Assembly (NCBI GenBank): GCA_018105865.1
Contig: CM030833.1
Location: 12,780,381-12,844,380, forward strand
Source: Metaphire vulgaris
Taxonomy: Eukaryota > Annelida > Clitellata > Crassiclitellata > Megascolecidae
Length of the DNA stretch: 64,000 bases
Direction of reading: 5' to 3'
Shown here: positions 46,268 through 58,562 of the stretch, piece by piece
Layout: each line of letters begins with the position of its first letter
Position numbering within the stretch: position 1 is the stretch's first letter
The notes under the pieces: generated by a model
What the model saw: the letters and a program-made list of their open reading frames with translations, nothing else
The model's database searches: none
Told to the model about the DNA's origin: nothing
Program-made: the position numbers and the translations under genes

Positions 46268-47887
46268 GATCCCAATTGCCAAGACGGCGGCAAATTGATC
46301 CTCACAGATGAAGAGAGATAATATCAGGTGTCACTGTCAGATGGAAGATGCTTCGTACACAGTTTCACCGCGTAATAAGACGGCAAGCAACAACGAGAAC
46401 ACGCAAGGTCGCCGTGGTAAGAAGAGCGACGTACTCTGGCCACGACGGCGGCGGCGGCGGCGGCGGCGGCCGTGCTCGAAGGGTTCCCACGGCATCGAAG
46501 GCTAATGAAAGCCAGACTCCACCGTCGCCAGCCAATCAGAGGCCGAGTCTCGTCGTCGGCGATGGGAGGACCCTTGCAGGGGGGCCGTTCCAGAGGAAAT
46601 CGGCAGTTGTCGCGTCTTGCAAAGAAAAGTCAAATTGCTTAACTTGTTTGTTGTGATGAAACAGTTCCATGTTTTCTATTTCTTTTTTAAATATCTGTGC
46701 GTGAGTCTTGTCATGGCGACAATGCGGACGTGGCTTTTGGGCATTTCGGGGAATGCGATTTGTACAAGATTACAAGTCACAACGCGTAACCGTGGCCAAA
46801 GGGCCTGGTCCAGGTTACAAATGCCACAATATACTATGCATTACATTACGTGTCTGGCCATATCGATTACTATACTCCTACCGCTTATGATCAACTCTGC
46901 TGTACAAAATGACCAGCATAATGGACCGTTGATTTATGACATGTTTGGAGAACATTCTTGTAAATCACCAACCAAACAAGCCATGTAAATTTTGCCATCT
47001 GCAATATAAGTCTATTACCGGTAAATGGTATAAGTCGCAAAAACATGTGTTTGGAACGACGCGTTATAATCATCCGATTGAATATGCCAGCAAAGAGACG
47101 GATGGACGGACGGACAAGGACAAGGACTGTGACAGCCAGAAATACTCAGAAAGACTGAAAGAGGCAGAGCGACTCCTCTCTGGTTGCGAGTAAAAGCGAT
47201 CACTGACTGCGTACAAATCAAGAGCTGCCAAAGACGAACTGTCGACGCCCCCCACTCCCTCCATTCCCTCCGCGGCTCCGCCACTGTCTCCGGTTGTCAC
47301 CGTCCGATTCATAAGAGCGGCATCTACAACACCTCGTTGTTCCACCATTACGCCTGCCTACGGGCAAAGGTCTGTCAACCGACGCTGCTCACCGAAAGTA
47401 CCTCTGCGCGTATGCGTCGTGTGTTTTGTATGCACGCACCTAGACGAGCCGACGACGACGCGGCAGTCTTAGCGCGCACGCAAGATACCGCGGTGACTTA
47501 CCCCTCGTCCCCCCCCCCCCACCAGCGTCGCACTTTCCGATATGTGCCTCTGGTTGGTGTTACCGTGTGCGTATGCGTTCGTGTCTCTGTTCGTGTCGGT
47601 GCGGTCGTCGGTGATCGGACGTAGGGACGTAGCCTGGGCGTTGCGATGTTGATATTGGACTCGGTTCACTCAGATTCGCGATTAGACAAAATCACCGGCG
47701 ACCGCTTTCGACGCATCGCCGGGGACAGTGGATTCAACGTTTCGTTCATGCTCTCCTCTGCTTCTTCGCCGCTTCCAATCGGTGCAAACGTTCGCACCGA
47801 TATTCCACCACCACCACCACCAAGGTCATTTATATTAATGTAGCGTACGGCGGAACTCTGAACTCTTTTCTTCTTTTAGCTACGCTG

Positions 47888-47960
<73 letters not shown>

Positions 47961-48252
47961 CGGATCTTGTTTAAGACGTTCCTATTCGGCGTCGGTTTTG
48001 TTCTGGAATTTGCGCTGGATTTCAATTTGTATCCGCCGATTAGGAATTTGAGGCGAAGTTGTCGTGCGTGAAAGTCAATAATAGCATCATCGGCCATCCA
48101 GCTGTGGTCTACGGAAACTTCTGTTTTTTGAGGATCGAGGCTTTCGCAAGTAATTGTTGTTTTGGTGCATGAAATGACGTCATTCTGTGGCGATTGAATC
48201 GGAGTTCTTGGAATTCTTTCTTCAAAAGGACGTCGTTTCAGCGTCGACCTCC
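46268..48252 (+). promoter_or_regulatory. CpG-rich upstream region and 5' leader of NRARP
   Basis: GC-rich and CpG-rich in 46370-46600 and 47180-48180, including a (GGC)n run at about 46448-46470, the CSL-type site at 46484-46491 and a long (CT)n tract (47889-47957). A perfect CRE palindrome TGACGTCA lies at 48175-48182, 70 bp before the ATG. Several long frames cross this region (for example 47184-47624) but are low-complexity and match nothing. Promoter role is inferred. Confidence 0.4.
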
Positions 48253-48666
48253 ATGAACTCGAACCCCAAAATACCCCCGTCGCAGGGTTTCTTCAGCGCC
48301 ACCAGCACCGCTTCCGGCAACTTTTCTGGCCTAGGAGGGGGAGGAGGAGGCACAAGATCGACGACGACGACGACGTCGCACCAGATAATATTCCAGGAGG
48401 CGGTACGAAGCGGCGACGCCTACGTACTGCAGAGACTGCTCGAAGAGCTGCAGCACAAGGTCGACGTCAACTGCTACAACAACGACGGCCAGACGGCACT
48501 GCATCAGTGCTGTCAGGACGGGAACCTCGAGCTAGTCAAGCTGCTCGTCCAGTTCGGAGCCGACGTCCGCCTGGCCAACAGGGACGGCTGGAGCGCGCTG
48601 CACATCGCCGCGTGGAGCGGCCACCGCGAGATCGCCATGTACCTAATCAACGCCTACAAGCGATAG
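48253..48666 (+). CDS. NRARP: NRARP (Notch-regulated ankyrin repeat protein)
   Basis: NRARP is a small protein induced by Notch that binds the RBPJ-Notch intracellular domain complex, limits Notch output, and also stabilises LEF1. Here it is one exon of 137 residues. The first 43 residues are a low-complexity Ser/Thr/Gly tail (Gly-6 at 28-33, Thr runs). The conserved core starts at HQIIFQEAVRSGD (43-55). Two ankyrin repeats follow: NDGQTALHQCCQDGNLELVK (77-96) to FGADVRLANR (101-110), then DGWSALHIAAWSGHREIAMY (111-130). The stretch GNLELVKLLVxFGADxRLANRDGWSALHIAA is nearly identical to vertebrate NRARP as I remember it (about 114 residues; longer N-terminus here). The start is the ATG at 48253; the frame stays open upstream to 48187 but has no earlier ATG. 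TAG at 48664-48666. Confidence 0.94.
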   Translation: MNSNPKIPPSQGFFSATSTASGNFSGLGGGGGGTRSTTTTTSHQIIFQEAVRSGDAYVLQRLLEELQHKVDVNCYNNDGQTALHQCCQDGNLELVKLLVQFGADVRLANRDGWSALHIAAWSGHREIAMYLINAYKR

Positions 48667-50760
48667 CGCCGACGCCGACGCCGACGCCGCCTCAGCGGGA
48701 ACGATCTCGGGACTGCAGCTCTGACGATCCTGATGGGGGGAGGGAGGAAGACTGCAACGGGCGGGGTCTCGATCCGGCAAAACGAGTGACCAACTCCTCC
48801 TCACTGCGTCGGCAGCGGCGACTGCGGCGATTAAGAGGCGACGGAGAGAGGGGATTCCTCGATGCAGTCGATGACCAGAAAAAATGGTACGATGATGCTC
48901 GCTCGCCGCACCGCGCGGGTTTCTGTTCTTGTTATTATACAATGTAATATTGTAATATTGTAATATACAATGTAATATTGTAGGCGTATAATTACGCCCG
49001 CCTCGCGTTTGCGTTGCAAGGTTATGCATCTGTGATGTATGTAAGTTTGCCGTGTCTCGGTATACGTGGTTCATGCGGTTCTCTAAGTGTATTGTTATGT
49101 TACGCGACCTTTCTGTCATGAGCGGATTTTTAATCCATGTGTGAAGTAACGTCAACGTGTTAAATGCGTCATGCGTGACAAAACGCACGACAAAGGGTAA
49201 CTTGACATATGACTTTCTACGAGATGTTTGTTGCCATTTTGTGTGAATTATGTGCTTTAATGAATGTTTTGGAGTATAATTATATGTTGCAGCATTCATT
49301 CTACGTTCATCTCGATGGCAAGTTTTTGGTATTTGTTTAGTGGGCTGTTAATGTAAAAGTTCTTATTTGAACTGATTCCACTGTTAATTCTATATGCCAT
49401 CAAGATCAGCGCGTAGAATCTGAATACATCATTTGAATAGACCATTTGGAATTACACGACTTTGACAATCTTAGCCTCGTGAATCGCTGAAATTTTTAAT
49501 GGGAATTCGTTTTGTGGGAGATTTCCATTGTGTAAAAAATAGGTCTGTACCAAACATGATTCTAAAATAATCGGAGAAAAAGTTATGTCAAAATTTTAGG
49601 GATATTATTTTGAACATTTATAGACTGCTTCATTCACGGCCTTACTCTAAGGTCATCGGTCAGCGGCATCGAATTTAGTGTTGATTTTGGGGTGTACAGT
49701 CAAACTAGATATGCATGCCAAAGTTTTAAAAAGTTAAGAATTCCTGCTCAAACGCAGAGGCGTAGCGTCCCAATGGCTACTATGGCTCGAGCCATGGGCG
49801 GCACATATGGAGGGGGCGGCAAATTGAGCGATGATGACCTTTTTTTGCTTGTCAGTCGATTTTATATAGCTGATAACCTTTTTTGGCTTGTCAGATATAA
49901 TAAAAACACGTTGGGGGCGGTATTTTTTCATGAGCCATGGGCGGCACAAGACCACGCTATAGCAACGGGTTGAATGGCTGCAGTTGAAAGGCTGTGCAGC
50001 ACTGCACAGGGGGGCCCCAGAGGCCAGTGGGTCCCTGACGGCGAGTATAGGGTTTTTTGCTTTCAAAATATTCAGAATGTAATTGCAGAAATTGACTATA
50101 TAAGCTTAAAAGTAGAACTATAAGCTTACAAGCAATGTTGTAACGTTTTTGTCAACTGTACAAATCTAGCGGTATCCGGCCAAGATTCATGCACTTGTGA
50201 GGCCCTCACTCAACATCTCAATCAAAACGTCTGACGGACAGAAAAAGGTCCTCGGCTTGATTTTGGCGCCCCCACCACCAGCCCTGGCGCCCGTTTAACC
50301 TATTTATGTTTAGACGCCTATAAATCTATCAACACATAACATGAATATCCATTGCACGTTTGTTTCTCCAGCTGCACATTTTGAATCCAACGGCACGCTA
50401 GAATAATGCCTGGAACTACATGTTATAAGGAATATAAGCACTCGATCTCTGTGGTTTAACATATTATTATAATAATAATATAAAAATAGGGCTGCAAAAC
50501 TGTGAAACGTGCAAATGACGCAAAAGCATCCACCGTTTTTCTAGGCTTGTTTGGAATCGAAGGGGTCTCCAGGGGCCACCACCGAAACGCTGCACAAGGG
50601 TCACAGAAACCTTGCTACGCCACTGTGCATGGTTGTAGAGATAATTATGAGCACTTTTAAAATTGGATGTCTTTAAATCAGTCAAGGCGTCTTAGGCGTG
50701 AATGGATAAAAAATTCAGCGCTACAGAAGCAAAGACACCTGCAATTCATATATGCAAATG
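48667..50760. other. NRARP 3' flank and old transposon debris
   Basis: 48667-48680 has a (GCCGAC)n-like run and 48943-48981 an imperfect TAATATTG tandem. At 49757 CAGAGGCGTAGCG opens what looks like a hAT-type MITE with two shared modules (49831-49855 and 49870-49894) and ATGGGCGGCAC repeated; its right end is unclear. Another end, TTGCTACGCCACTG, lies near 50612-50625. No gene. Confidence 0.4.
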
Positions 50761-51345
50761 AGTATATATATATATATATATATATAATTAGATGCAGGTG
50801 GTTAGCATTCAGTGGCTTTTTATGATATTTATAAGTCGTCGTTTCAGACGTTTCGTTTCCTATTTCTCTCTGTGATAAATATACTGGCACTGAAGCGGAT
50901 ATTAGAGTATAGAGCAGGTGCTTGGATTATTATGCAATGACCTGCATGACGTCGCCTTACACCTTAACCACGATGTTGATATTACGCTCTCCCTCTCATG
51001 TGCGTGATTTTTAGCCATCGCCACATTTAGAATATGCAACATGTAGGCCTATAAAGCATTGCAATTATGTAACCATATATTTACACGTATAGTATACGTC
51101 ATTTATAGTTGTGTGCGCTAGCAACAGTATTCTAATCTTATAATAATAATAATAATAATTGTTATTATTATTTCTTTATATTATTAATTATTATTATTCA
51201 TTATTATTAATTATTATTTTCATCCTCATCGTCGTCAGTCATCATCATCATCATCATCATCATCATTATCATTTTTATTATTACGTAAATAGAAAGTGTG
51301 TGATCTGCATGAACGCAGTACAGTTGTTAGTGTTTGAATTGTTTC

Positions 51346-51382
<37 letters not shown>

Positions 51383-53108
51383 AAAGTAAGTTGGTGGAAT
51401 ATTCTCGAATTCAGACGATAAACAGCCATTCGGTTAGACTGACCTCGAGAATGCGCACCACATTCCGAGTCTACCAAACAGTAGACCAGTCTTATAGATT
51501 GACCAACCAATTCTTCGTCATTCTGCTATATTTCCCGTTAATAATAATAATAGACTAATATATTGTTAATAAATAAATAAAATTTCTAGTATTTGAACGA
51601 TAAACTCAAAATCCTGCAAGATGTCCAAAGGTTATCTCGTCCGGATAAACCGGATAACGGTATCCGATTGTCCAATATCCATGGCATTCATACGCGGATT
51701 CAGGGGAGGTCGTCGCACAAACTCACCTTGGCGTTGTTCATGTTTGCGTCAGAATTCCAGCAATTGCGGTTTCTTGCTGACAGTGGTTGGAACCTGATTA
51801 AATCTCAAGCAATCGTATATAGGATATTAGTTAATGCGGTGATGAATCGAAGAGGCATTTCTAAAATTTAGAAACCTCCTTACACTCTGTGAACAAAACA
51901 TCTCTGCGCGAGCTTAATCTGTCAAAACCGCCGCGCACGCATTTGTTTATTTGCGGACAGTACTACGGCTGCTGCATACCGGCAGTTCGGCACATGCTAT
52001 ATAGGCTATAATACTTCGACGAAAACGCGCGCTATATTATTGAACGATGAAAAAATTCCAACAGCCCCAAGACTTCTCTTTAAAAACGCAATTACCACGA
52101 GCCTGGGATAGATGAATCCAAATATGCGAACGATCTCAGTAACAAAACGTGACCGACAATTCCGAAATGTTCCAGCCTACCAACGAACGATCGGATCATT
52201 ATAAAGGTAGAGGCGAGGGAAAGGCAACAGCCTCCAGCTCAGTTGGTTCGCTAACTCAGTGTATTTCCCAAAATCCCAGTGGGTAGCGCGAGATTAGATT
52301 CAAGTGTCATTTTCTAACCAATGCCACCATGTCAAAGCCTTGAAAGTTGTAAGTAGGCTTAGGTTTTACGAAATTTATATGACTGCAATCCTCCATATAC
52401 GACTTATATTAAAATGATTAGTGTTTCATCAAATTTTAGTTGACAATAAGTTTGCAGGGTCGCGGCATGTTACAGAACCGCCGAAGTGAGTCGCACAGTT
52501 CGAGAAAGTTTGGTAAACCCTAACCTATATTGTGTAGTATATCTTACTTTACAAATTAATCTTATTTCGCAAGTGTATTGCGACCATTTTGCTCTGAAAC
52601 TCCACTAACAATAGGACATCTCTTGACGTTTCTCTTAACCTAACGGTTAAGCGACTTTGCCATACTCATAGGATTTTTAAGACTCGTAACAAAGGTGTGT
52701 TACTGGCAAAATTTTAAAAATATAATTTTTAAGAAATTAAAATTTCTATTTCTCTTATTTTGTCTTATTTGGCAAATATACAGATAATTCTGCCTAATAT
52801 AGTTGCCATATTTTCATTGGAATTGAATCAGAGCTTTTGCTTTGTCATTTATGCAAAGTTCAGAAGATTCTTTGCAACTAACGTTCACCAGATGGCGTAA
52901 TGCATTTTTTTAAAATTTACATGTTATGATTAGGGTTGCGGCACGTTACAAAACCGCTGAATTGGGCCGCAATTTCAAACTGTTTGTGAAGCCCTGCACT
53001 AACTGAACAGCAGTTCAACGAACTCCTTCAATGCCACATTTTCCAATTCTCCGTTCGCGGGTTTCAATGCTTTCTCGGATCCCGTCGATTTGCCTAATTG
53101 CATTATAG
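50761..53108. other. Intergenic with microsatellites
   Basis: (TA)n at 50761-50787, (AAT)n/(ATT)n around 51140-51215, (ATC)n at 51239-51267 and (GT)n at 51351-51380. The remaining sequence to 53108 shows no gene. GGTCGCGGCATGTTACAGAACCG at about 52459 and GTTGCGGCACGTTACAAAACC at about 52934 are alike and may be fragments of one repeat. Confidence 0.4.
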
Positions 53109-53445
53109 CAGCGGTTCTCAACCTTTATAGTGCCACGACCCTTTTAATTCAATTCCCATGATGTGGCGACCCCCAACCAGGCCAGCCGAGAGAAATTCGG
53201 GCTCCTGCAGAATTAAATTTCTTGACGACCTTTTTTTTCTTTTTTGCTTGTCAGCCTTTTTTACATCTTAAAATGAGCTGATGACCTTTTTTTGCTCGTC
53301 AGCCTTTTTACATGTTAAAATGAGTAAATTTTGCGCAATAACAATAAAAGAGACGACCCTATATTTCTGAAGGTCTCCGGCGACCCCCTAGCAAATCGTC
53401 ATTCGACCCCCGTGGGGGTCGCGACCCACAGGTTGAGAACCGCTG
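53109..53445. mobile_element. SPIN-like hAT MITE
   Basis: A 337-bp element with perfect ends CAGCGGTTCTCAACCT / AGGTTGAGAACCGCTG and a perfect duplication CATTATAG (53101-53108 and 53446-53453). The right end continues inward as GTGGGTCGCGACCCCC and GGGGGTCGAATGACG, and the left end has GGCGACCCCC. This matches SPACE INVADERS (SPIN) hAT ends as I remember them. The centre differs and contains two copies of the shared module (53222-53254 and 53279-53302). Confidence 0.85.
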
Positions 53446-53952
53446 CATTATAGTGTCAATAAGTAATTCGGAATTTTTGCCAAAGAATGCTTGATTTACT
53501 ATATTCAGCAAATAGATTGGCGTCAAACAGCATATGTCGTTGTTCGAAATAAAAAGAGTCTGCCATTGTAGAAATCTAATTCAATAATAAATATCTTCGT
53601 AGCACTCCAAATTGGCTCAACATGATATAAAGTCCGCTACCATAGCCTACCCATTAGCGTGCATGAAAGAGGGACGGTGGGGCGCCGGCGCCGGGAATCC
53701 ACCAGACGGGGGCATCCAAACGAGAGGTCTAGTATGGATGGGCCCTATGTGTAAATTGCAAGCGCGCTGGAGTTTGACACATAAATGACGAATGACTTTC
53801 TTTCTGTTTGTCAAGACATTTTACACCCGAAAAACCTGGCTAATGTCGATGTATTCCCGCTATTCCGGAAAATATCACTCTATCTTAGCACAACTCGGCC
53901 CTGGGCATCAACCAGCCACTGACCATACCAGATTAACTTACACGGCTACAGC

Positions 53953-54136
53953 CAGGGATATTTCTAGGATTGTGAATTTGGGGGTGTCGACCTCAAATTG
54001 GGGGGGGGCGGGGTGTCCGGAGCTAATTAGTATGAATTTTGTATGCATACCATTGTCACATTACCAAATTTGAGGGGTTTCGACCTCAAATTGGAAGTGG
54101 GGGTGTGGGGGTGTTAGGGATGTAAAAATATCCTTG
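53953..54136. mobile_element. hAT-type MITE, CAGGGATATTT family (copy 2)
   Basis: Ends CAGGGATATTTCTAGG / GTAAAAATATCCTTG; duplication GCTACAGC/GCTACAAC (53945-53952 and 54137-54144). The interior has GGTGTCGACCTCAAATTGG twice. Opposite orientation to 20460-20790. It lacks the T-run module. Confidence 0.8.
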
Positions 54137-54422
54137 GCTACAACTCTGTGATTGTTACGATTTAAAATATGAAATTAAGGTTAAGTATCGGTAAAGTAAA
54201 ATTGTTATTTAGGTTATGTATCGAAATATTCTTCTTTTCTAAATTTGAGTTTTCCATTATTTAGTCTGTTTATTATTAGCGATTTCGAGTTTCCGAAACG
54301 TTGTGGCTTAGCAGTTGTTCTTGAATGATCAAAGTCTTTCAATGTCTACCTCTACGTCTTTGTCTTATTTGAACGAATTTTGCATTTCACTGTTTTCTAG
54401 TAAACCTTAAATTGCTACGCAC

Positions 54423-54855
54423 CAGTGGTTAAAGTGGTTTGTTGGAGGTGCCGGGGCCCTAGGCTGTGAAACAGTGGCGTAACGTGGGGGCGGGGGCACT
54501 TTGTTGAGACTGCCCCGGGCCCTGGCTGGGGGCCCCAAAGAGGGGTCTAAGCTAGGGTTAGGTTACGGTTAACCCTAATAATCCTAGAAATGAACGTGCT
54601 GACGACCTTTTTTTTTTGCTCGTCAGGATAAAAAGGAGGTGATGACGTTTTTTTTTTTTTTTTGCTCGTCAGCACGAAACTTTGGGGCCCCCGTGGCAAA
54701 CATGCCCCCCGGGCCCCCAAAAGTCACGCTACGCCACTGCTGTGAAAACCCTGGGCCCGGAATATATTTGTCGGGGCCGATCAATGAGGTGCCGGGGCCC
54801 ATAACAGAGGTGACGGGGCCGGGCCCAGGCGGCCCCCGACCCACTTTAACCACTG
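54423..54855. mobile_element. Outer hAT-type MITE hosting another
   Basis: Ends CAGTGGTTAAAGTGG / CCCACTTTAACCACTG around the nested element 54472-54739. GGTGCCGGGGCCC words occur on both sides of the nested insertion. No clean target duplication at the outer borders. Confidence 0.7.
54472..54739. mobile_element. Nested hAT-type MITE with perfect TSD
   Basis: Ends CAGTGGCGTAACGTGG / GTCACGCTACGCCACTG and duplication CTGTGAAA (54464-54471 and 54740-54747), the target being the older MITE around it. Two shared modules with long T runs lie at 54599-54626 and 54640-54672. Confidence 0.88.
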
Positions 54856-55005
54856 CAGTAAGCACTGTAAATTTTTAACAACCTTCATTCACAATATCGT
54901 ATTTCACGAATGCTAAAATAAAGGCCGCATTCGTTTATCACGTTTGTTAGCATTTCGTAGCATTTGTGTCGAATGTGAAATATCTTATGTTCATTTACAG
55001 GATAG

Positions 55006-55402
55006 CAGGGGTGTCAACCATACGGTCCGCGGGCCGGATACGGCCGGCGAAAGCTTTTCAACCGGCCCGCATGTATGTGGCTGAATACAACAAAAAATTT
55101 TGTTTAAAGCGAAGTTACTCTACTTAGGACGTGTTCTGTGTTCAAAAAGTACATAGATGATAGACCTATATGAAAATCGAAAATAACATATTTGACACTC
55201 ATTTTTTACATAGAAATTGATAGATAGAAAAACATAGAAATTAAATAAATATTTTTGAAGCAATTCTTGAACATGCCATTTTATATACTGTTTTGTGTAA
55301 TAGGCCTACTTTAGTTCGTGATAATGTTATACTAATCAGGCCCGCGACAGTCACAAAGACTTTTTATGTGACCCGCGATATGAAATGAGTTTGACACCCC
55401 TG
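55006..55402. mobile_element. hAT-type MITE, CAGGGGTGTCAA ends
   Basis: Ends CAGGGGTGTCAACCATAC / GAGTTTGACACCCCTG, subterminal CGCGGGCCGG and GACCCGCGA. Flanking GGATAG/GTATAG suggest a decayed duplication. Confidence 0.7.
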
Positions 55403-56999
55403 GTATAGAGTATACCCGAAAACTATGGAACTATAAGCCAGTAATCATATTTTATTTTGTATCTTTTGAAAATAAATGACCACGAAATAGAGACCAATCT
55501 GCTTCGACAGCTCTTTAATTAATTAAAGTCCGGCCAAAAGCAGCTGTCCATTTTGAAAAAAGCATGGCAAAAAGGTCATCACCACCACATGTTGACACTC
55601 GATGAGCAAAAATGGAAAAAATGGTCATCACCGCAAAAATAATAACCTTGTTATTGGGACCTGTCATTGATCTTGGGGGGTGGTCAACAGTTTTTGACAT
55701 AATTATAATTATATGGGGGAAAACTGAAAGTTGACAGTTGTTGACAAGGTTAATGGACAGCCCCTAATTACAGAAGATACTTTTGCGCATTTTTTCTGAC
55801 GTAGTTTAAAGGAAGCATTATGATTGATTGGAGGATACGAGTCGTAATTCTGATTGGCTCAAGAATATCTAATATGTACCTAGGTCAAGCGGTCACATCT
55901 TATTGCTTGCTGATTTTCCATGACGAAAAGACTATTCCAAAGCCTAGGCCAAGTACGATGATATTTTAATGTTTATTTTTGGGCATGTTGCTTTAGTCTC
56001 AATTTAAGGTGTGCTACTTTCAGTGTCGATTCTAATTCAGCAAATGTATTCCCTATGTATTGCATTTTAGACATAAAATAGTAGTACTATTTCCTGTTAA
56101 ACAGAAAATGTGTACAAACATGTACTTTATATGTAAACTTATTCGTGTGAATATGCAAATGACGCATGCGTTTCTTTCTTGTTCGTATATTGAATCGTTT
56201 ATTTAATTTTCTAGTATCATAGTCTACAATCTTGCATTACAGCATAGGCCTAAAAAGTTGCCAAACTCCAGTTACTATATAGGACAGGCAGCGCATCGTA
56301 GCTCAAATATATCCGACCACCTTTAAACCTTTTATTAAGCTGAAAAAGGTTTAAGAAAAGAAAAAAACGAGTTATAGAAATAGCAGTCGTTGAATCCCAA
56401 AGACGGCGGGAGACAATAAAAAGTTACCCCGGCCTGTCTATACTATATAGTGGTATAGCGGGGGCGTTGAGGGTCGAGGTGCCTAACTAACCGAACTAGC
56501 AGCCAACATGCATTTTCAAGTGTTATTTATGAAAAAAGAAAAATGTTTTAAAAAATGCCTTTTAATACAAGATTACAAAGGTATGCCTCTCATGTCTGTA
56601 AGATGTTTATTCGCAAGGAGAAGTAACCTATACCCGTCAAGACTGCGTCAACATAGTTCTTGCTCAACTGGTCAAGATTAAAAGTAAAAGTTAAAAGTAA
56701 ACCCCGGCCTAGGCCGACGGGGCCGATAGGACTGCGCCGCCTATGCTGAATCCGTGGTTATTGATTATGCGGTCGCTTTCTCAATGACGGTTGGTTGCTG
56801 TGAGAAATCCACGCAGTCCTGTACACGAGACAGCTGCATGCAAAGATCATTGCATGAAATCTTCCGGTTAATAATTCAACACAAGCTGCTTTCAAATGAC
56901 TGTCGCAAAACGAAGTTGACTCGCGAGTGAATACTTTGCCTAGTTTGGACGCTAAACCGAAGTGTAGGTTCACTTGATTAATAATGTGATTTAAAGTGG
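55403..56999. other. Intergenic, nothing recognised
   Basis: AT-rich DNA without a supportable gene. Weak, scattered AAAAAGGTCATC and GAGCAAAAA words near 55565-55640 look like remains of the shared transposon module. Confidence 0.35.
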
Positions 57000-57322
57000 C
57001 AGGGATATTTTTACACCCCATAACACCCCAACACCCCCAATCTGAGACCGACACCCCACCCCACCCCAATCGAGGAATATTTTTACACCCCAACACCCTC
57101 CAACACCCCCGAATTTGAGACCGACACCACCACCCAAACACCCCCCAATCTAAGCTAGGGACGACTTTTTTCAGGCTTTTTTGGAGACTTGATGAAATTT
57201 TTATTGCTTGTCAGACTTTTTGGAGCTTGATAAGTTTTTTTGCTTGTCAGACTTTTCCAAATTCCGACACCCCCAAATTTTCCCGACATCCCCCTAAATC
57301 CACAATCCTAGAAATAACCCTG
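57000..57322. mobile_element. hAT-type MITE, CAGGGATATTT family (copy 3)
   Basis: Ends CAGGGATATTTTTACACCCC / CTAGAAATAACCCTG. It contains an internal duplication of the GATATTTTTACACCCC block and modules at 57189-57214 and 57227-57250. No convincing target duplication. Confidence 0.72.
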
Positions 57323-57377
57323 CTTAGGAGGCTAAGTAAGCCTGTGTGAAAACCACTATGGGTTAGTAACTCTCCAC

Positions 57378-58210
57378 ATTCAATAGCCTAGTTTTTCGAG
57401 ATAGCCTTTGAATCCGTTTACTACTTCAACTGTCACTCCCACCTCGTTCAAACTGTTCCATTTGTCCACAACCCTTGCATTAAACAATGGTCTTTCTTGG
57501 ACCCACCCTCTGCTTAAACAATTTGCATTTGTGGCCTCTTGTGCTGTTATAGTGTGCCAATGTAAAGAATCGATCGTATGGAACATCTACTTTCCCAGTC
57601 ATTATTTTGTATGTTTCTATCAAATCCCCCTCTCTTTCTCTTCTCTTTTGTAATGTTGTCAGTCCACAATATTGAAGTCTTTTTCGTAGCTTAAATTATA
57701 TATGGCATCCATTGACCATCTTCGTTGCTCATCTTTGCACTTTTTCTAAAAGCTCTATATCTCTTTTCAGGAATGGATTCCACGCCTGAACACAGTATTA
57801 CAGATGAGGTCTTACTAATGACAAAAAGTTTTACGATTATCTCTTTGTCTCTATTCACTATTGTCCTTGTCATCATTCCCAACATTTGGTTTCCCTTTTT
57901 TTACTGCTTCCGTGCATTGTTGAGATGGATTCATACTTCTATGGATGATTACTCCCAAGTCTCTTTCTTTTTCTGTTGTGGTTAGAACCTTCCCCTCTAA
58001 AGCATATTCATTGCCATTTTTAGATTTCCCAACATGCATTACAGAACGTTTGTCGATATTAAAAAGCGTCTGCCAGTCCACAGACCACTCAAACAATTTC
58101 CTTAGATTCCCCTTGTAAAATTTTAGCATCATCATCAGAGTCGATATTTCTGCACATCTTTGTATCATCGGCAAATTTTGAAATTTTGGATAGTAATCCT
58201 TCTTTGATAT

Positions 58211-58277
<67 letters not shown>

Positions 58278-58562
58278 GAATATATATATATATATAAAAG
58301 AAAAAGCAACAGTTCAAGCACCCCTGAGGCACTCCAATAATAACTCCTGCCCATTCCGAATGGTCACCTCTTATGCCAACCCTTCTTCCCTGCAACCAAT
58401 TTTTAATCCATCTGAGAATATTCCCCCGTATTCCACAGGACTTCAGTTTGGCAGCCAGTCGTATGTGGGAAACTTTATCAAATGCTTTGGCAAAATCTAA
58501 ATATATTATGTCTACTGCCTTGCCATCATCTAGCTTATCAAAAACCTCCTCCAGATAGTCTT
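57378..58562 (-). mobile_element. CR1-type LINE, decayed, 5'-truncated
   Basis: The reverse strand reads from 58562 downward: YLDFAKAFDKVSH, then KLKSCGIRGNILRWIKNWL, GVPQG (interrupted there by (TA)n at 58214-58273), FADDTK-like remains, WSVDWQTLFNIDKRSVMHVG, RDLGVIIHRS, GDLIETYKIMTGKVDVP, RGHKCKLF, and the WNSLNEVGVTVEVVNGFKGYLEKLGY tail with a TGA at 57380-57382. This motif order is that of CR1 reverse transcriptases. Several frameshifts and stops make it dead. Confidence 0.88.
58214..58273. repeat. (TA)n microsatellite inside the LINE
   Basis: About 30 TA units, with a second short run at 58280-58296. They replace the segment that should follow GVPQG in the reverse transcriptase. Confidence 0.95.

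Noticed and set aside
47184..47624. 146-codon frame upstream of NRARP
   Set aside because: Low-complexity, CpG-rich, no similarity; better explained as promoter or leader DNA.
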